NCBI GenBank assembly: GCA_023512835.1
Contig: CM042086.1
Coordinates: 10,417,559-10,481,558, forward strand
DNA from: Taxillus chinensis
Taxonomy: Eukaryota; Streptophyta; Magnoliopsida; Santalales; Loranthaceae
Direction of reading: 5' to 3'
Length of the DNA: 64,000 bases
The translations under genes were made by a program, and so were the position numbers. The notes below the pieces were generated by a model that did not search any database, was not told where the DNA came from, and saw only the letters and a program-made list of their open reading frames with translations. This document shows, one piece after another, positions 23,401 to 33,720 of the stretch; within the stretch, counting starts at the first letter, position 1, and every line of letters starts with the position of its first letter.

Positions 23401-23880
23401 TCTTTGAATTCTATCGATCCTTTCCTTTGTAATGGTAATATCCATCAGTTCAGATCTTGTACCAAACTGGCTTTTCATTCATTATAGTTGATGTAGTTGC
23501 GGGTTCATTAGGATCTCTCATTTCTATTGCCTAGGGTATCCTTTATTTTCTGGTGAGCCTATCCTGCACAATTTACATTTAATGATTGGGGGGTGTAAAG
23601 TTTCCATTCATATTATATTTCTTTTTATTTCCAGGTTGTGACAAGTTTAGCTGATCCATCCGCCAACATAATATTTGGGGCCGTTGTGGATGATCGCTAC
23701 AATGGAGAGATTCATGTGACTATAATTGCAACAGGCTTTTCCCAGTCATTTCAGAAGACACTTCTAATGGACCCTAAGGCAGCAAAGCAAGCTGATAAAG
23801 AAACCAAAGGATTACCTAAGCAAACAAGCTCAACTTCCATGGTCTCATCCGGGGCCCCTCTACGAAAGCTGTTCTTTTAA
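20403..23880 (+). CDS. FTSZ1: Plastid division protein FtsZ1
   Basis: Six exons (20403-20699, 21098-21197, 21453-21682, 22127-22294, 22957-23190, 23635-23880) encode 424 residues. A Ser/Pro-rich plastid transit peptide of about 60 residues precedes the tubulin/FtsZ GTPase domain. Nucleotide-binding motifs are [15 protein letters not shown] (79-93) and the tubulin signature GGGTGSG (169-175). Further conserved blocks are [27 protein letters not shown] and NTDVL-like [17 protein letters not shown]. The C-terminal IPxFL-type core peptide of FtsZ2 is absent and the end is [10 protein letters not shown], as in FtsZ1. The protein polymerises into the stromal Z ring that constricts chloroplasts. The exon 3 donor appears to be GC rather than GT (CTGCAG/GCAGGT at 21682/21683). 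Intron 4 carries a SINE. Confidence 0.97.
22580..22728 (+). mobile_element. tRNA-derived SINE in FtsZ1 intron 4
   Basis: It shares the order of motifs with the element in fimbrin intron 10: GCCCC, GGGCTTGACCGGATTATTGGA (A-box region), TTTCACAGTAGG, the B-box variant GGTTTGAATCC (22639), CGGGTGGGGTGGGGAATA and an A tail. A 10-bp direct repeat TCATTGTGCT at 22570-22579 and 22729-22738 may be the target-site duplication, although the right copy lies about 40 bases beyond the A tail. Confidence 0.65.
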
Positions 23881-24446
23881 CCCTTCAGGAGCTTTTTTTT
23901 ATTAGTCTTTTTTTTTTGGCCTTCTCTACTTAGCATGATTTGGTTTTTGTAGTGATCTTTCAGTATAATATGCCATTTGCATTTGGTTTTTTCAATGAAT
24001 CGTTCAATTACCCAAAAAAAATGTTGAATGTACTATCCTTTTATTGTAGTGTACTGTCAGGCATTATTCTTTGGCTTCTGAGAAATTTGAGGGGCTTCTG
24101 AGAGATTTGTGGAGGGAAATTAATGGTAAACGAATTTTCGTCAAGGTCGAGCAATCTTTGATACATTCAAAATTCATTCGAAACCCTATAATGAACGTAT
24201 TCGGCAACAATACTGCACATCAGTATGTTGGCATTGCTGACATAATATAATGAAACCTTTCTGCTCTTCATGCTCTAATGCAGACTCACGTAAATGTTTT
24301 GAAAATGACTTGCCATGCTATAGTAGCGTCATATTAATCCTATATATATATATATATGTATGTTTATCACTAAGTAGTGATCATATCTTTAGATTAAACA
24401 TGTTTTGGTACTGATTTATTTTGATTTTTTGTTTCAGATTTAACCC

Positions 24447-24484
<38 letters not shown>

Positions 24485-25336
24485 AACACAATTGTTTTAA
24501 CTAATATCTTTTCAAAAAGTCTAATTAAAATCACATTTTTAAGCATGCTTATATATAATATTGGTGTAAAATAACACAAGAAACAAGTAACTCAATTAGT
24601 TGAGGTTCTATTTGAAAGCCTATGTTATGGCTCAAGTCTTGACTACAATTTGTTTTTACACCCACCCACGAGTACGGCATTCGAAACCACCATCAATTCC
24701 TCCTAATTACTTTCTCTCGGTTAGTTCTTTTCGCATTTTCAACACAACCATACTCGCTTTGTCGTTTTGAAATAAATATCAAAATAAATTCTCTACAGAA
24801 GAAAAACCAAAAGAAAAAAGCAAAAGCAAAACGTTGGATTTGATTAAAAAAAGAGAGAATAAAAACAACTTTATTCCGATATCAATTAATGCCTCGCATT
24901 ATGACTATTTTTGTGTCAAAAACCTGACAACACGTGTGACGATCCGAACCCCAGCAACGCGTTAAGCGTAGCAGAAATGATGAGAAAAAAAACACAAAAT
25001 AATGGAACGCAAGGTGTCTCGATTGAAGAAGACATACAAGTATGATATGTATAATGTATTGATCAGTAACCTGTGTTTCGGTTTCGGTTTCATATATTTT
25101 TATAATACAGTAAATTGCGGAAGATATTTTCAGACAAAAGGGGTAACTTTGTATCACAGAAAGTTTTAAACTTACAAAGGGAAAAAAAAAGTTGTATCAC
25201 AGGGGTGAGCCACTTATGTTCCCTACCATGGGAACCCAAATGACAAAGTATGTCTTCAGCAATTGCAGAAACAAATGCCACACAGAAACACCCGAAATAT
25301 ATTAGGGGAGAAGATCGCTGTTTTTCTATATTTTGT
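23881..25336. other. Intergenic DNA between convergent FtsZ1 and SYP5
   Basis: This stretch holds the 3' UTRs of both genes and AT-rich spacer. A (CT)n(CA)n compound microsatellite lies at 24445-24485. A SINE-like scrap at 24575-24690 has TAACTCAATTAGTTGAGG (A-box region) and GGCTCAAGTCTTGAC (B-box variant). No coding region is supported. Confidence 0.6.
24575..24690 (+). repeat. Possible SINE fragment
   Basis: AAGTAACTCAATTAGTTGAGG resembles a tRNA-type A-box region, and GGCTCAAGTCTTGACTAC about 45 bases on resembles a B box. There is no clear A tail or target-site duplication, so it may be an old truncated copy. Confidence 0.35.
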
Positions 25337-26968
25337 TTACAAATATTTGATCAGCAACCATGCAACCACAACCAGGATGACAATCCCCATGACTGATAAA
25401 AGCAAGCCCGTGCAGGAGCAACTGCCCTTGGTCCGTTTGTTCAAAATCGCCAGTTTCTTTTGCAGACGCTGTTCTCGCAATAACAAGTAAACAATTGGTG
25501 CAAGTATATAAAACATGAGACAAGCACTTTTAAAGAGAGGACAAAACAGACACTGTGTTGACTACAAAACTAGTGTTGTGACGTGGGACAAGACAGTAGT
25601 TAACAACACTGCAAATTAATTAACAATTTACGACCTGCGTGGGAGAAAACTAAAAAGAAAAAGACAAAAAACTTGAGATGGAATGGAACAGACTTAATAT
25701 GATTTATCAGTGCAACTCGTTATTAAAAAGCCAAAATTATGGACAAGCTAGCTTGTGCCTCTCCCCATGGGTCATCATTCATCGGTGGAACAAAAGTCTC
25801 CAGTGGTAAATTCTAATGAGACACATTAATGCGTCATTGGTTTATGAGACAAAGATTAGAAGCATTGGAAGTTCGTAAATAAAATCCATGCACAAAGAAG
25901 GCATCTTTTCAATAGGTGATACAGCTCAGATACGTGCAAGGGTACACAGCAAAGTGTAGTTGAGTCACTTGACTAAAATTTAAGAAGAGATTTACCTGTA
26001 GCCGGGTGTCCGTAACATCCACATGCATATCCAAGTCATCCTGCATCAGATGGGGGTAAAAATATATACATATTTTAAACTACAAAGTTCAGGGTATATT
26101 TGGTAGTATATTCAAAGCAAATTGAAAACTTCAAAAACATTTTAAACGTGTTTTCACATGTTTATATGAAATGGCTTTTTAAAAATAATTTTCAAAAATA
26201 AAAACCCAAAAATTTTGCTTCGACATAAGTTTACACTTTTTTTCATATACATATAGCCGGACCTTAAAACACAGCCAAATATACCACAAACTTTAAAAAG
26301 GGCAACAAACAAACACACAAACAAATGGCGAAACATACGATAAGTCTGGTGTGCAGGTCGAGTTCCTCATTGACTGCCAAAGCAATGTGTTTGGTACTAA
26401 TTACTGTCTCCTCCAATTTCCCAAGGCCTTCATCTTGTTCTGCTTTCAAGGAAACAGCACAAAAGGATGGAAATCGCAAAGACATAAACATATGAAAAAA
26501 AATCAAGAATATCATCACTGAGAAGACTACAACCAACCTCTCATGATTTGTCTCTGAAGACCAACGATTCCCTGGTTGTCCAGGCCAGTTGTTCTGGTCA
26601 TAGCATCAGGTTGCTTCGTTTCTGGACCAAGAAGGCTATCCCTGTTGGCAAATTTTGACATGTTCAAAGCAGTACCCATCTGGTTTGCTTTAGATCTCAA
26701 ATTTGATAGCATGTCCTTGCGGCGATTCTTCTCCTTCTCCGTTCTGTACATTGGACCCAAAGATAAAAAATCAACATTGAATGGGGGTAACATGAACATA
26801 ACTCTGGAGGATACTGCGCTGATGGTCTAAAGTCCATTATATATATACATGGGGGGCAGATCAAGTGGAATTGGGTCGCTTTGATATTGAAGGTACTTGA
26901 TTTGATATATTTAATATCAAAACGAAGTCATTCCACTTACAGCTCTGACCCTTATATACTGAATTTTC

Positions 26969-27017
<49 letters not shown>

Positions 27018-27197
27018 ATACTACAATGCGATCCTGCTACAATAACGTGAAATCTTTCGATCGGTCTTAATTTCGATTTCATCTAACTAGTAAAATTACT
27101 ATAGCATAATTACATTTTAAAAAAGTATAATTTAAACTGCACATATATCTAACAGTCTAGATTAAAAGATTTCGCGTTTCACAGGATCTCATTTTAG

Positions 27198-27232
<35 letters not shown>

Positions 27233-27645
27233 ATCCTTAAAAATAAAAAAGGACCACAATGCAACTCCAATTTGGTTACCAGATTGCTCGATGAGTACCA
27301 ACGACCTAGTGTAAACAATACATTTTTATTTTATTCCTTTGTATTGTATATATAATAAGGTCCCTATGTGTGTGTGTGTGTGAGAGAGAGAGAGAGCGTG
27401 CCGTGTGTTAGTAAGACTCACAGAGGCTGCTTTCCAGGGGCAGGACGCTTTGTCAAAAGGGACTCTAAGTTGTCCAATCTAGTCCCCAAAATCGTAATCT
27501 TTCTCCTTATGCTAGATGAATGGCGCTGGGATTCGGGTCCGGAAGCAGGCATGGAACTTCTTTGAGATATCATGCCACTGACATCATCTGATAGTTTGCT
27601 TGCTTCATTATACTCCCTCATCCATATGTCCCCAGATGAAGCCAT
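25337..27645 (-). CDS. SYP5: Qc-SNARE of the SYP5 (SYP51/52) group
   Basis: Five exons in transcript order (27645-27422, 26743-26538, 26439-26339, 26040-25996, 25468-25337) encode 235 residues. The N-terminal helical region starts MASSGDIWMREYNEASKL and includes RRKITILGTRLDNLESLL and TEKEKNRRKDMLSNLRSKAN. The SNARE motif covers about 144-205 (EQDEGLGKLEETVISTKHIA, then VDVTDTRLQ, then RLQKKLAILNK). It is followed by basic and Cys residues (KGSCSCTG) and a C-terminal membrane anchor (LLLSVMGIVILVVVAWLLIK). SYP5 proteins drive fusion at the prevacuolar compartment and vacuole. The zero-layer position, where Gln is expected (ELDLQTRLIDDLD in relatives), is His173, codon CAC at 26351-26353. Intron 1 is rich in TA/CA repeats. 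A leader intron (27655-27874) is likely. Confidence 0.95.
26969..27018. repeat. (TA)n(CA)n(TA)n compound repeat in SYP5 intron 1
   Basis: A block of TA, then CA, then TA dinucleotides lies deep in intron 1. A second (TA)n tract is at about 27197-27230, and (TG)n(AG)n at 27366-27396 begins about 25 bases inside the intron from the exon 1 donor. All are probably length-polymorphic. Confidence 0.9.
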
Positions 27646-28090
27646 TAATTATATCTACAACGGATCAACACATCCTGATTAAACTATTATTATTATTTTA
27701 ATGCATTCTCAACAGACATGTCTTGGATTCCCAATATATTTAACGAAAACAACATTACTAAATCGAACTAACTTGAACAGCCGACATCAAACCGGTAATT
27801 AACTAATTAATAGATAAGAAATCTATGGTTTCAAAAGATAATCAACGGTAAGTCGGATGAAATCGATCCCGTACCTAAAATTACCATCAAAAGCAAGGAT
27901 TGATGAAGGAAAAAGGCAAAAGCGAGATCGGATTAATAATGAGCAAGATTGATACGAAATTGAAAATCGAGAAGGTGTTTGGAGGGATCGAATTACTACC
28001 CCTCTCTCTTTTGCTCGCGCGCGTGGAATGTGATGATCGAAGACGTAGCGGCGTCTCTGGGAGGCTTCCAAGGCGTCACGCGGCGGCAAC
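27646..28090 (-). other. SYP5 5' leader with probable intron
   Basis: On the minus strand a donor TTTTAG/GTACGG lies at 27875/27874 and an acceptor TTGTAG ends at 27655. A 220-base leader intron would leave nine bases before the ATG. The upstream part (27875-28090) is GC-richer and open in a non-coding frame, which is typical of a leader exon. The boundaries are inferred from splice consensus only. Confidence 0.45.
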
Positions 28091-29880
28091 CATTATGATC
28101 AACTCGCTCGCAAATCGCAATGTTGGTTCGGAAATCCACACCGCCGTCGTCGACAAGTCCTCGTCAGGCCGCGCGTGTGTATATATATTGTTATTTATTT
28201 ATTTATTTTACACACACCTTTCCGTAAGCGAAAAACTAAATTAAGCGATCTCCTAAAACGACGTCGTGTTATAATGAACCGCTAACTATTGACCATGCTC
28301 CTCACCCGACCCGACTATTCCATCCGTTGACCGTTGTAGATATTGACTCTGGAGTCTGGACCTCTCCTCCTTGGGTCCAACCAAGTCCAACCATCGCCCA
28401 TCGGGATCATCTCAGCCAAGAGTTATCTAATCATAATAGATAAGAGTTATTCCTATTCATACACATATTATATATATCCCATTATAAATATACTATAAAA
28501 TATTTGATAATAAAATTAATTTATTCTTTTTAAAACTTGTTTTAAATTCAAGAAAAAACATATTATAATAATATTTTTTTCTATCCAATTAATATTGTGT
28601 GTTAATTATATGTTTAATTTCAAAAATAAATATCATAGTTACAAAAAACAAATTATAAAAATAATCAACAAAATAAATAAAAACTATAGATTTTTTTTTT
28701 TGTATATTGTTACTAGATTACTCGATAAGTACCAAAGACCTAGCTAGTTGAGCAATTTATTATTAGTGTAAATTAAATGGGTTATTCATATGCGTCATTT
28801 TAAATTTTATTTCTATGTGCTATATATATAATTAGATGTATTCATCTTTGTATAACTAAATGATTATTGTTCATTTCCCTATGTTCATGCGTGGCCTCGA
28901 TTAAAGAGACAACAAGAATGAGTTTTGATTTTTCATTACTTTTATTTAAAAAAAAATATTAACAATGATTGTGTATCTTTTTTTATAAATGCATGAAACT
29001 CTTGATGGATAAATCCAATGTGATAAATAACATAAATTAGTATTAATTTAATAGACATTTTTCTTTGTGTAAAATTTTTTCACGCTTGACATGTATGCGA
29101 AATTAGATTATGAACTATCAATTACAATAAAAAGCATCCTCATAGTCAAAAACCATCCAACAACCAATGTCAGTCTAGCAACCAACAACAACAGCAATAG
29201 TCCAACAATCACCACTACTAGTAGTAACACCTTACTAGCTGTAACACTATCAATCTACTGCTACAAAAAAAAATGCACAGAATTGTTATCACCCACTAAA
29301 AACACCAATAAAAATGGCTTAAATGAATATTGATGGTAGAAAAATTAACCATTATGTGAAAATTAATTTTAAGTTATATACCTGACATGAGCAACACCAA
29401 TACATATTAGCCATTTATTTCAAAAAATTACAAAATTCTATAACAAAAAACCTATAATATATTGGTGGCATAGCACAGGAAATTTGATTATATGAATAAG
29501 AATGATATGCTTCCCCTTTTCATCTCTCACATGCTAAAAGCATATGAAGAAGCTTATATGCAAGTGAGAGCTCACATGAATAACTCCGAATCCCTACAGT
29601 TCACACATGCGAATAAAGGTAAAAACGAAAACACAAGAATGTCTATTTAATTTATGACAATCCCACTTTTTTGTCATTAAATTCATCTATCCCCAAATTA
29701 GAGTTACAAGTATTTATATATATAAAAAAGCATACAAATATCATTAACAATTCTATGAAAAAAAATGTTAATATCAAAACTAATCCTATAATGACTTAAA
29801 TGAGGGAGGAAAAACACTAATGACATGCAGAAAATTAGGATGAAAGTTTGATGACATGAGATATCATTTACTTGTGATTT
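28091..29880. other. AT-rich intergenic DNA
   Basis: The first 250 bases hold the SYP5 promoter region, with a GC-rich patch (28090-28180) and AAAACGACGTCGTGTT at 28255-28270. From 28400 to 29880 the DNA is very AT-rich. An 80-codon Thr/Asn/Ser-rich frame at 29091-29333 looks like low-complexity chance. No gene is supported. Confidence 0.65.
28255..28270. promoter_or_regulatory. AAAACGACGTCGTGTT promoter motif (SYP5 side)
   Basis: The palindromic ACGACGTCGT core, here preceded by AAA, stands about 610 bases upstream of the SYP5 ATG and about 165 bases upstream of its probable leader exon. It is the same core as at 20080-20092 before FtsZ1. Confidence 0.4.
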
Positions 29881-29884
29881 TAGA

Positions 29885-30090
29885 TTAGGGGAGGTTTTAG
29901 TTTTGTTTTACTTTATTGTGGTTTTTTTAGTTTTATTTAATTTATGTTTGTTTAAAGGTTTAGTTTTTAGTTTTCAAGGTTTTTTAGTTTATTTTTTTCG
30001 TTTAGTTTTTTTTCGTAGGTTTTTAGTTTTTTATTTAGTTTAGTTTTCTGTTTTATTTATTTATTTATTGTTTAGATTATTAGTTTAGTT
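29885..30090 (+). repeat. T/G-rich TTTAGTTT tract upstream of eIF1A
   Basis: About 200 bases consist almost only of T, with A and G in recurring TTTTAGTTT and TTTATTT units, showing extreme strand asymmetry. It ends about 60 bases before the eIF1A TATA box. It may be degenerated low-complexity repeat or a nucleosome-poor promoter element. Confidence 0.6.
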
Positions 30091-30148
30091 TTTGCGTAAT
30101 TCACACGCCACCCACCAGCCACCACTAGAGAGAGCGAAATCGCGCACG

Positions 30149-30160
30149 ACTATAATATAA
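30149..30160 (+). promoter_or_regulatory. EIF1A: TATA box of eIF1A
   Basis: CTATAATATAAA lies 112 bases before the eIF1A start codon, placing the transcription start near 30180 and giving a leader of about 90 bases. This makes the ATG at 30162, which opens a long alternative frame, unlikely to be in the mRNA. Confidence 0.55.
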
Positions 30161-30233
30161 AATGCGTTGGCGTGGCGTTAAACGAGAACCCGCTGGTGCG
30201 GATCAAACACCTTGGGTCTCTTCGTTTCTTCCG

Positions 30234-30242
30234 CTAGGGTTT
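30234..30242 (+). promoter_or_regulatory. EIF1A: Telo-box (CTAGGGTTT) in eIF1A leader
   Basis: CTAGGGTTT is the complement of AAACCCTAG, the telo-box that is common in promoters and leaders of plant translation genes. It lies 30 bases before the ATG. Position and gene class fit; regulation is inferred. Confidence 0.5.
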
Positions 30243-30271
30243 CAAGTTCAACAACAAGAGGACCAGGAACC

Positions 30272-30709
30272 ATGCCGAAGAACAAGGGAAAGGGAGGCAA
30301 GAACCGTAAGCGAGGCAAGAACGAGGCCGACGACGAGAAGCGCGAGCTGGTCTTCAAGGAGGACGGCCAGGAGTACGCGCAGGTCCTCCGCATGCTCGGC
30401 AACGGGCGCTGCGAGGCCACGTGCATCGACGGCACCAAGCGCCTCTGCCACATCCGCGGCAAGATGCACAAGAAGGTATGGATCGCCGCCGGCGACATCG
30501 TCCTCGTTGGCCTCCGCGACTACCAGGACGACAAGGCCGACGTCATCCTCAAGTACATGCCGGACGAGGCCAGGCTTCTCAAGGCCTACGGTGAGCTTCC
30601 GGATAGCACCAGACTCAACGAAGGCATCGCCGGAGGCCTCGACGAGGAGGACGACGGCGCCGGCGATGGCTACATCGACTTTGAGGACGAGGACATCGAT
30701 AAAATCTAG
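30272..30709 (+). CDS. EIF1A: Translation initiation factor eIF1A
   Basis: This intronless gene encodes 145 residues, the usual size. A basic N-terminal tail ([20 protein letters not shown]) leads to the S1/OB-fold domain at about 30-105 ([40 protein letters not shown] and [15 protein letters not shown]). An acidic C-terminal tail ends [12 protein letters not shown]. eIF1A binds the A site of the 40S subunit with eIF1, promotes scanning and start-site choice, and contacts eIF5B through its C-terminal end. Codons are strongly GC-ending, unlike the other genes here, which also keeps the alternative frames open. The chosen ATG has a good context (accATGCC) and gives the family N-terminus. Confidence 0.97.
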   Translation: MPKNKGKGGKNRKRGKNEADDEKRELVFKEDGQEYAQVLRMLGNGRCEATCIDGTKRLCHIRGKMHKKVWIAAGDIVLVGLRDYQDDKADVILKYMPDEARLLKAYGELPDSTRLNEGIAGGLDEEDDGAGDGYIDFEDEDIDKI

Positions 30710-31870
30710 TGTTTTGGGAATTGGTTCCCTTTTTTGTGATGCTCCTCTGTCGCCTACCTGCGCTCTCCAACCTTGTCTTTTATGTATTTTTCTTTTTCTG
30801 TGCTGTTATGATATACTATCAGAGACTTGCGTGTTGAATGTTTCGTTATGTATGAATTGAAGGCTCATGAATTGGGTTGCTGCAATAATAGGAACTTTTT
30901 TTTGTACCCATGGAATGGTCTGGGATAAAGCACGCATGTTGCAAATTTGTCAAGGTTGATGATTGAGATTTATTTGTTGGTGCGTGATTGGAGGTGGTTT
31001 ATGATATTATGAAATTTCAAGATCTGAGTTGGCCGCGTTTTAATTTCTTGTATGAGGACTTCTGCTTTCATCCGTAATGGTCTGATCACTGACCGGTTCA
31101 ACCTTTCAATGCTGATGATTAGTAAGAAAATTTATGTATGTTTGGTCGGTGTTCGTTGTCAGGATGCTCAATATTTGATTTGATTTCGCAGGAAGCATTA
31201 ATATTGATCACCTGTGTGGTGTGTGTTAATGTATGTATCAAAGGTTCATGGGTTGGATTGCAATAATAGAAAGCTTCAAGTTGCGAATTTCTTTGCAGTG
31301 ATGATTATTGACTGACTGCTGCGTGATTGCAGTTTGTTTTCAACTTCCTGCTTCAGCTGATATGTGAACTTTTAGAGCTGTGTTTGCTATTTTAATGTAT
31401 GTATCGAAGGCTGATGAATCGTGTTGGTATAATAAAAAAGCTTCCAGTTGCAGTTTTTTTCCATATCACATCTGTTGCATACTAGAACTCTCCGTGCATG
31501 ATTTAGTACTGTGAGCTTTTTCTGTTACATCAGAATGAGTGGAATACTGGAGTTCACATAAACAAGCAACTTATTTTTGCTAGTTTTACCTCCGTGTGTC
31601 TACCACCAAATTCTGAAGGCTTATTTTGTTGTTAATGGTTGTTAGGCTTTCATAAAGAACAGTGTTAAGTTTTTTACCAATTCTTTTGCCATCATTATGT
31701 CATAAAACACGAGATTAATTTCTTGCGGAAACAAGAACAGAATGATTCCATTTGTTTTGATGACTATATGGGTCCTAATGCCTTCCCACGCTTTGTAGTG
31801 TGTAGATTCTAATCTGGATCTAGCTTTACATTTGTGGTTTATTTTCCATCCTGTGTGATGTATACCTCGC
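30710..31870. other. eIF1A 3' region with three diverged repeats
   Basis: The 3' UTR of eIF1A probably ends near 30900-31000. A segment of ATGTATGTAT-CGAAGGCTCATGAAT-GGTTG-CAATAATAG-AAGCTT type occurs three times in diverged form, near 30846, 31230 and 31396. It is sometimes followed by GATGATT-TTGA and TGCGTGATTG. No coding region is seen until the ARP2 fragment. Confidence 0.55.
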
Positions 31871-31878
31871 CTTTTCCT

Positions 31879-32458
31879 GCTCAGCAACTCGTTTTATTAA
31901 AAGATGCTGATTTTGAGACTGTAAGTGAAATTAAAGAGAAGCTCTGCTATATGAGGTATAATTTCAATTTCAATTCTTCTGTCTGCTTATTTAAGAATTG
32001 ATGGATTATATTGCAATGTTAGATCTATGGTTTTTCAGCTATGATTACAAAAGAGAATATCAATTAGGGTTAGAAACCGCCATCCTTGTCTAAAATTACA
32101 CCCTAAGTTGTGAACATTCTGCAAATGGACACTCAGTAGTGTTTTTTTCGTTCTTTATGAGAGTTCTCCATTTGACGCCCACTTGGGTATGACATGGGGT
32201 TAGCAGGCATCACCAGGGAGTCCCAAATAGCAAATTTTTTATCCACATCTGTTCAATTTTTTATTTTTTATTTGGTACCGTCAGATATTTTCTGCTTACC
32301 GTGCTGAAAATAACAGAAGCAAACTTTGTTAGGATTAGCTTATTCTCTTAGATTCTATTTTTTTCCGTTCATTAATTTTGTTTGATCAGCTGCCAGATGG
32401 AAGGGTCATTAAAGTCGGGACTGAAGGATTTCAAGCCCCCGAGGCCCTTCTTACACCA
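31879..32458 (+). pseudogene. ARP2: Fragment of actin-related protein 2 (ARP2), broken
   Basis: Three consecutive exon-like pieces keep ARP2 reading frame and intron positions. Piece one ends DADFETVSEIKEKLCYM (to 31955). Piece two gives SYDYKREYQLGLETAILV (32039-32090). Piece three gives LPDGRVIKVGTEGFQAPEAL (32390-32458). ARP2 is a core subunit of the ARP2/3 actin-nucleating complex. Piece two has an in-frame TAA at 32091-32093, where relatives have Lys. The donor after ACC (32102) reads CTAAGT instead of GTAAGT. The acceptors and the donors of pieces one and three remain intact. Neither the N-terminal part nor the downstream ELIDVEG-type exon is seen. Retained introns point to a DNA-level duplication, not a processed copy. 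Confidence 0.8.
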
Positions 32459-33099
32459 GTAAGCTTTGCCGGCCTGCGATCACCTTCTTTACTTATAACA
32501 TGATAGATCCACGTTTTCCAAGCTCTGAGCTCATTTGGACAGTAATTGTTAGCTATGAGATTGTGAGAAAAAACAAGGCTCTGATTTCTGACAGTTTGTA
32601 TAGCTCATGGAGCTGAATGATAGTGCACTGATCTTTGTAGCTAACACAAGTATTTGTGGCAGTCTTTGCTGTGTTGAGGGTAGGCCACACGAGTTAGCTC
32701 TGAATGAGAAGTATTGCTGAATATATGGCTAAAGCAAAACGAACTGGAAATTTATATGATGAATATGTTTACTGAAGCTCTGAATTCTGATTCGAGCATC
32801 ATAATGCTGAAATTAAACAGAACATCCTTGTCTTTCTTGCATTTTTTTTTTTGTCTCGAAGTAATAATCAGATTTTGAAACCCATAACACCTGAAATCCT
32901 GTGGAATTAACCCTGTTCCTAGAACAACAACAATTCATTTAAATATAAAATAAATAGTAGTCTTAGAGTTTATTAGTTGTAAAAGAAATTTATAAGCATG
33001 AACAGAACATTCAGATAATTAAACAGAACACGAATGAAACTCCCGCCGAGAACATGCAGAACAAAACAGGGAACCCTATGGAAGAAAACAGGAAACAAA

Positions 33100-33270
33100 A
33101 CATCAACAGAGAACGTGTAGTAACCGTGCAGTGACCATGACAAAACATGCAGTAACTGAGCAGGCAGAACCTGAACATGCGGTTGCCCTATGTTTGCTGA
33201 ATATGCAGTAACTGAGCCGTAACCATGAACAAGAAACAGTCATTAACCAGGGCTCAACATGCAATCTTGC
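33100..33270. repeat. Degenerate ATGCAGTAACTGAGC repeats
   Basis: Units related to ACATGCAGTAACTGAGC occur near 33143 and 33200. Partial forms (GTAGTAACCGTGCAGTGACCATG, GAACATGCGGTTGCC, CAACATGCAATCTTGC) occur between and around them. The unit length is irregular, so this looks like an old decayed minisatellite or part of a larger element. Confidence 0.45.
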
Positions 33271-33509
33271 TGCCTCCTGGAGCGTGGAGCTTACCCGTGT
33301 TTTTTTTAAAAAACATTCAGTAACCAGCGTGACAGTCCGGTGCTACGTGACAGATCGTTGCCGATGGAGCGTTGTGGTGGTCCGATGCAGTGATAGAACA
33401 CGCAAGTGGGTTAGCCGGATGGAACGGACGGATCTGCCCCACTACGTTTCTAACAAACTATATATACCAAATTGTGTATGTTTCTAACAACCTCTACCAA
33501 ATTGAAATT

Positions 33510-33720
33510 GTAGGATCTGATCAAGATACACCCGAGACGATTTAACGTGGTTCTGCGGGGAATTGCAACGGAAAGGAGCGATGTCACTATAATTATAGAT
33601 TACAATCTCTGATTTTTCACCATGCGCTCTCTGTTATTTTTCCCACACAACTGCATGTATGCGATACAATTATTTATCAGAGGGAGGGGGAGGAAGAGGG
33701 AGACACAGCAGAGCTAGTGA
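33510..33720. mobile_element. Possible LTR-retrotransposon remnant
   Basis: GAGACGATTTAACGTGGTTC followed by GGAATTGCAACGG and a TGTCACTATAATTATAGATTACAATC stretch resembles the leader or LTR edge of plant copia elements. Neither coding sequence nor paired LTR was found nearby, so a solo fragment is the most that can be claimed. Confidence 0.3.

Noticed and set aside
29091..29333. An 80-codon Thr/Asn/Ser-rich frame
   Set aside because: Low-complexity AT-rich sequence with no splice or promoter context and no recognisable family.
30162..30860. A 232-codon alternative frame overlapping all of eIF1A
   Set aside because: It starts within a few bases of the TATA box, so its ATG is probably upstream of the mRNA start. 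The frame is open only because eIF1A uses GC-ending codons. The peptide is a low-complexity Arg/Thr/Ser shadow.
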